Below, one piece after another: positions 13,607-15,573 of a stretch of 15,573 nucleotides of DNA. The stretch is taken from contig CAUYUA010000265.1 of the NCBI GenBank assembly GCA_963575675.1, forward strand, positions 1-15,573. The letters are read 5' to 3'. Position 1 is the first letter of the stretch. The number at the start of each line of letters is the position of its first letter. Under the pieces are notes generated by a model that had not been told where the DNA came from, searched no databases, and saw only the letters and a list, made by a program, of their open reading frames with translations. A program made the translations under genes and the position numbers. Origin of the DNA: CAUYUA01 sp963575675. Lineage in GTDB: Bacteria; Pseudomonadota; Alphaproteobacteria; Azospirillales; Azospirillaceae.

Positions 13607-15421
13607 ATGTTGAAATTCAAGATGAATACGATCAACGCTCAAGCACGGATCGTCACCATAACATTCATGTCTCTTGTTCTGATCATTGCAACCTCCAGTC
13701 TTATAGAAGGTTTCGCGAGTCTGCGCTCCACAACCAACATGCGCAAATCGATGGAACGCACACACGAACAAATTCTTCCTCTTACGCAGTCCATTTCCGA
13801 AATCCGTATCGATATAATTCAAGTGCAACAATGGCTCAGCGACGTCTCGGCCACCCGCGCGCAAGACGGTGAAACCGAAGGATTTAAAAAAGCTGAAGAG
13901 TTCTCCAACAAATTCAAAAAAGATATCGCCCAAGGCATTGCTCTGGCCGAAAATATTAAACTCCGAGAGTTGAGCGCAACTCTGAACGATATTCAGAAAG
14001 CTTTTCCTTCTTACTATAGTACCGGCGTCGAAATGGCCAACGCCTATGTCAACGGAGGCCCATCCGCCGGAAACAAAATTATGGACAAATTCGACACTCA
14101 GGCTGAAATCATCGACAAGAATTTGGAAAAAACACTCGCCATCATCTCCATGTTCTTAAAAAACGATCGCGAGGAAAGTGAAGACATCGCTACGTCCGCA
14201 TACTCTTTGGCTCTGTTTTCTGTCGGCGTTTCGATTGCCTTAACAATCATCGGCGTGTGCGTCATCTTCTTTGTCAGCAAAAAAATCCTCGCCCTGTCGA
14301 TGTTGCTGAAACGCGCCGCCAAGATGCTTCATCAAGCCTCTCTGGGCGATCTTAACGCCCGGATCATCCAAATTAACCGCAACGACGAAATCGGCGAACT
14401 CCTTCACAACACCAACCGCGTGCTTGACCTTACGGAAGCCTTTGCGAAAGAAGCCGGAGCCGCCATGCACTACGCCAGCCAGAAAAAATACTTCCGAAAA
14501 ATTCCTGAAGAAGGCATGCGTGGAGAATTCATTAAATACACCCAGAGAATTAACGCCGTCGTTGCCGGAATGGAAAAAACCGACGAGGAAACCGTTCGAT
14601 TCTCCAAAGAAAACGTAGTTCCGGTTCTTGAGGTTACTATCCATAAGACGAATGACCTCAAAGATAGCGCCGAAACATTGACTACAATTGCACACCAAAC
14701 CATTCATGAAGCCGTTTTGGTCGCCAGCGCCGCTGAACAAGCAACATCTAATGTCCAAACCATCGCCGCCGCCGCTTTCGAGTTATCGGCATCCATTACC
14801 GAAATCAATCAACAAGTGAACAGCTCATCAAAACTCGCCTACGACGCGGTTAATGAAGTCAACAACACCAATAAAACCGTCAACGGCCTCAACTCGGCCG
14901 CACAAAAAATTGGCGACGTCGTAAAGCTGATCCAAGAAATCGCCAGCCAAACAAACTTACTGGCCTTGAACGCCACCATTGAAGCCGCGCGCGCCGGTGA
15001 AGCGGGAAAAGGTTTCGCTGTGGTCGCCAATGAAGTGAAAGTTCTCGCCAATCAGACCGCGCGCGCCACGGAAGACATCACGGCTCAAATCAATGAGATG
15101 CAAGGCATCAGCAAAAACACCGTCCTAGCGATACAAGAGATAGGCTCTTTGATTACCCAGATCAATGAGAACGCATACTTGGTTTCAGTTGCGATTAAGG
15201 GGCAAGGAGAAGCCACCTCTCAAATTTCACACAACATCCATGAGGCTGCGGAAGGAACCAAACAAGTCGCTCGGAGTATTAATAACGTGTCTCAAGGAGC
15301 GAAGAACACGGAAGCAATGGCTGAACGTGTGCTTTCTTCATCAAGAGACTTGTCACAACAGGCAAACACTCTGCAAAAAGACATCGGCAGTTTTATTGAG
15401 AAAGTTCAAAATCCCTCGTAA
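13607..15421 (+). CDS. Methyl-accepting chemotaxis protein (transmembrane)
   Basis: A 604-residue inner-membrane receptor. TM1 at about 15-36, a periplasmic helical-bundle sensor at about 37-198 with no Cache or PAS fold, TM2 at 199-223, and HAMP at about 224-276. A helical region with FRKIPEEGMRGEF (296-308) of a kind common in Rhodospirillales receptors follows. The signalling domain (about 340-600) has the conserved hairpin tip EIASQTNLLALNATIEAARAG (444-464), through which CheA and CheW bind. The C-terminus ends in NPS without an NWETF-type pentapeptide. AGGG at 13596-13599 supports the ATG at 13607; an ATG at 13622 is an alternative. Its ligand is unknown. Pairing with the upstream PAS protein suggests an energy or redox input added to its own periplasmic one. 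Confidence 0.94.
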   Translation: MLKFKMNTINAQARIVTITFMSLVLIIATSSLIEGFASLRSTTNMRKSMERTHEQILPLTQSISEIRIDIIQVQQWLSDVSATRAQDGETEGFKKAEEFSNKFKKDIAQGIALAENIKLRELSATLNDIQKAFPSYYSTGVEMANAYVNGGPSAGNKIMDKFDTQAEIIDKNLEKTLAIISMFLKNDREESEDIATSAYSLALFSVGVSIALTIIGVCVIFFVSKKILALSMLLKRAAKMLHQASLGDLNARIIQINRNDEIGELLHNTNRVLDLTEAFAKEAGAAMHYASQKKYFRKIPEEGMRGEFIKYTQRINAVVAGMEKTDEETVRFSKENVVPVLEVTIHKTNDLKDSAETLTTIAHQTIHEAVLVASAAEQATSNVQTIAAAAFELSASITEINQQVNSSSKLAYDAVNEVNNTNKTVNGLNSAAQKIGDVVKLIQEIASQTNLLALNATIEAARAGEAGKGFAVVANEVKVLANQTARATEDITAQINEMQGISKNTVLAIQEIGSLITQINENAYLVSVAIKGQGEATSQISHNIHEAAEGTKQVARSINNVSQGAKNTEAMAERVLSSSRDLSQQANTLQKDIGSFIEKVQNPS

Positions 15422-15518
15422 ATCAAAAGAGTTCAGAGAGGCTGCGTTCCCAATCGCTCGGACCAAGAACGAAAGCCCCTTTCCTTATTCGCGAAGCGGT
15501 CTTCCAACTTTTTGCTTT

Positions 15519-15573
15519 TATACTCTGTCCAATTGAGAATCCGAAAAAAACTCCGAAAGAATCGGGGCTCCGC
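15519..15573. mobile_element. MITE-like repeat, copy B (left end, cut by window edge)
   Basis: These 55 bases match 9146-9200 with three mismatches and no gaps, in the same orientation, and begin with the same TATACTC end at a TA. The element starts 98 bases after the chemoreceptor stop and runs off the window. Its left end matches the right end of copy A (inverted) better than copy A's own left end does, 22 against 19 of 26. Confidence 0.8.

Overview
The window reads as chromosomal DNA of a free-living, motile alphaproteobacterium of moderate GC content. AccA, PurQ, MnmA, RarA and HU look alphaproteobacterial, and the Aer-like PAS protein, chemoreceptor and bacteriohemerythrin recall Rhodospirillales. 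That placement is inference from protein character; no rRNA or tRNA is present to fix it.

Layout. (1) Positions 1-1232: an HU-type DNA-binding protein (+) convergent with purQ (-), which has no purS or purL beside it. (2) 1233-4995: an AT-rich tract that contains the decayed front end of a sensor-kinase gene, then a long intact kinase ORF (rest of a solute-binding-like sensor, TM, PAS, GAF, PAS, HisKA, HATPase) overlapping by ATGA a single-domain response regulator. (3) 5081-9093: mnmA (-) and a TPR/GT41 O-GlcNAc-transferase-like gene (+), divergent across a short region holding a perfect 19-bp tandem duplication. (4) 9094-11143: a structured repeat with terminal inverted repeats, then rarA (-) and a bacteriohemerythrin (-). 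(5) 11144-12479: a hairpin-rich gap and accA (+), closed by a clear intrinsic terminator. (6) 12480-15573: an AT-rich promoter region, an Aer-type PAS protein, a transmembrane chemoreceptor, and the left end of a second copy of the repeat, cut by the window edge.

How the genes fit together. Housekeeping genes (purine synthesis, tRNA 2-thiolation, fork rescue, fatty acid synthesis, nucleoid) alternate with sensory ones. The Aer-like PAS protein and the chemoreceptor together carry the parts of an aerotaxis receptor on two polypeptides, and the hemerythrin nearby could also handle O2. The kinase and its regulator are a two-component pair whose external sensor appears recently broken.

I found no CRISPR array, prophage, toxin-antitoxin or defence module, or complete IS. 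The most noteworthy items are the decayed 5' end of the kinase gene, the MITE-like repeat with TA-flanked inverted ends, and the possible split Aer pair.
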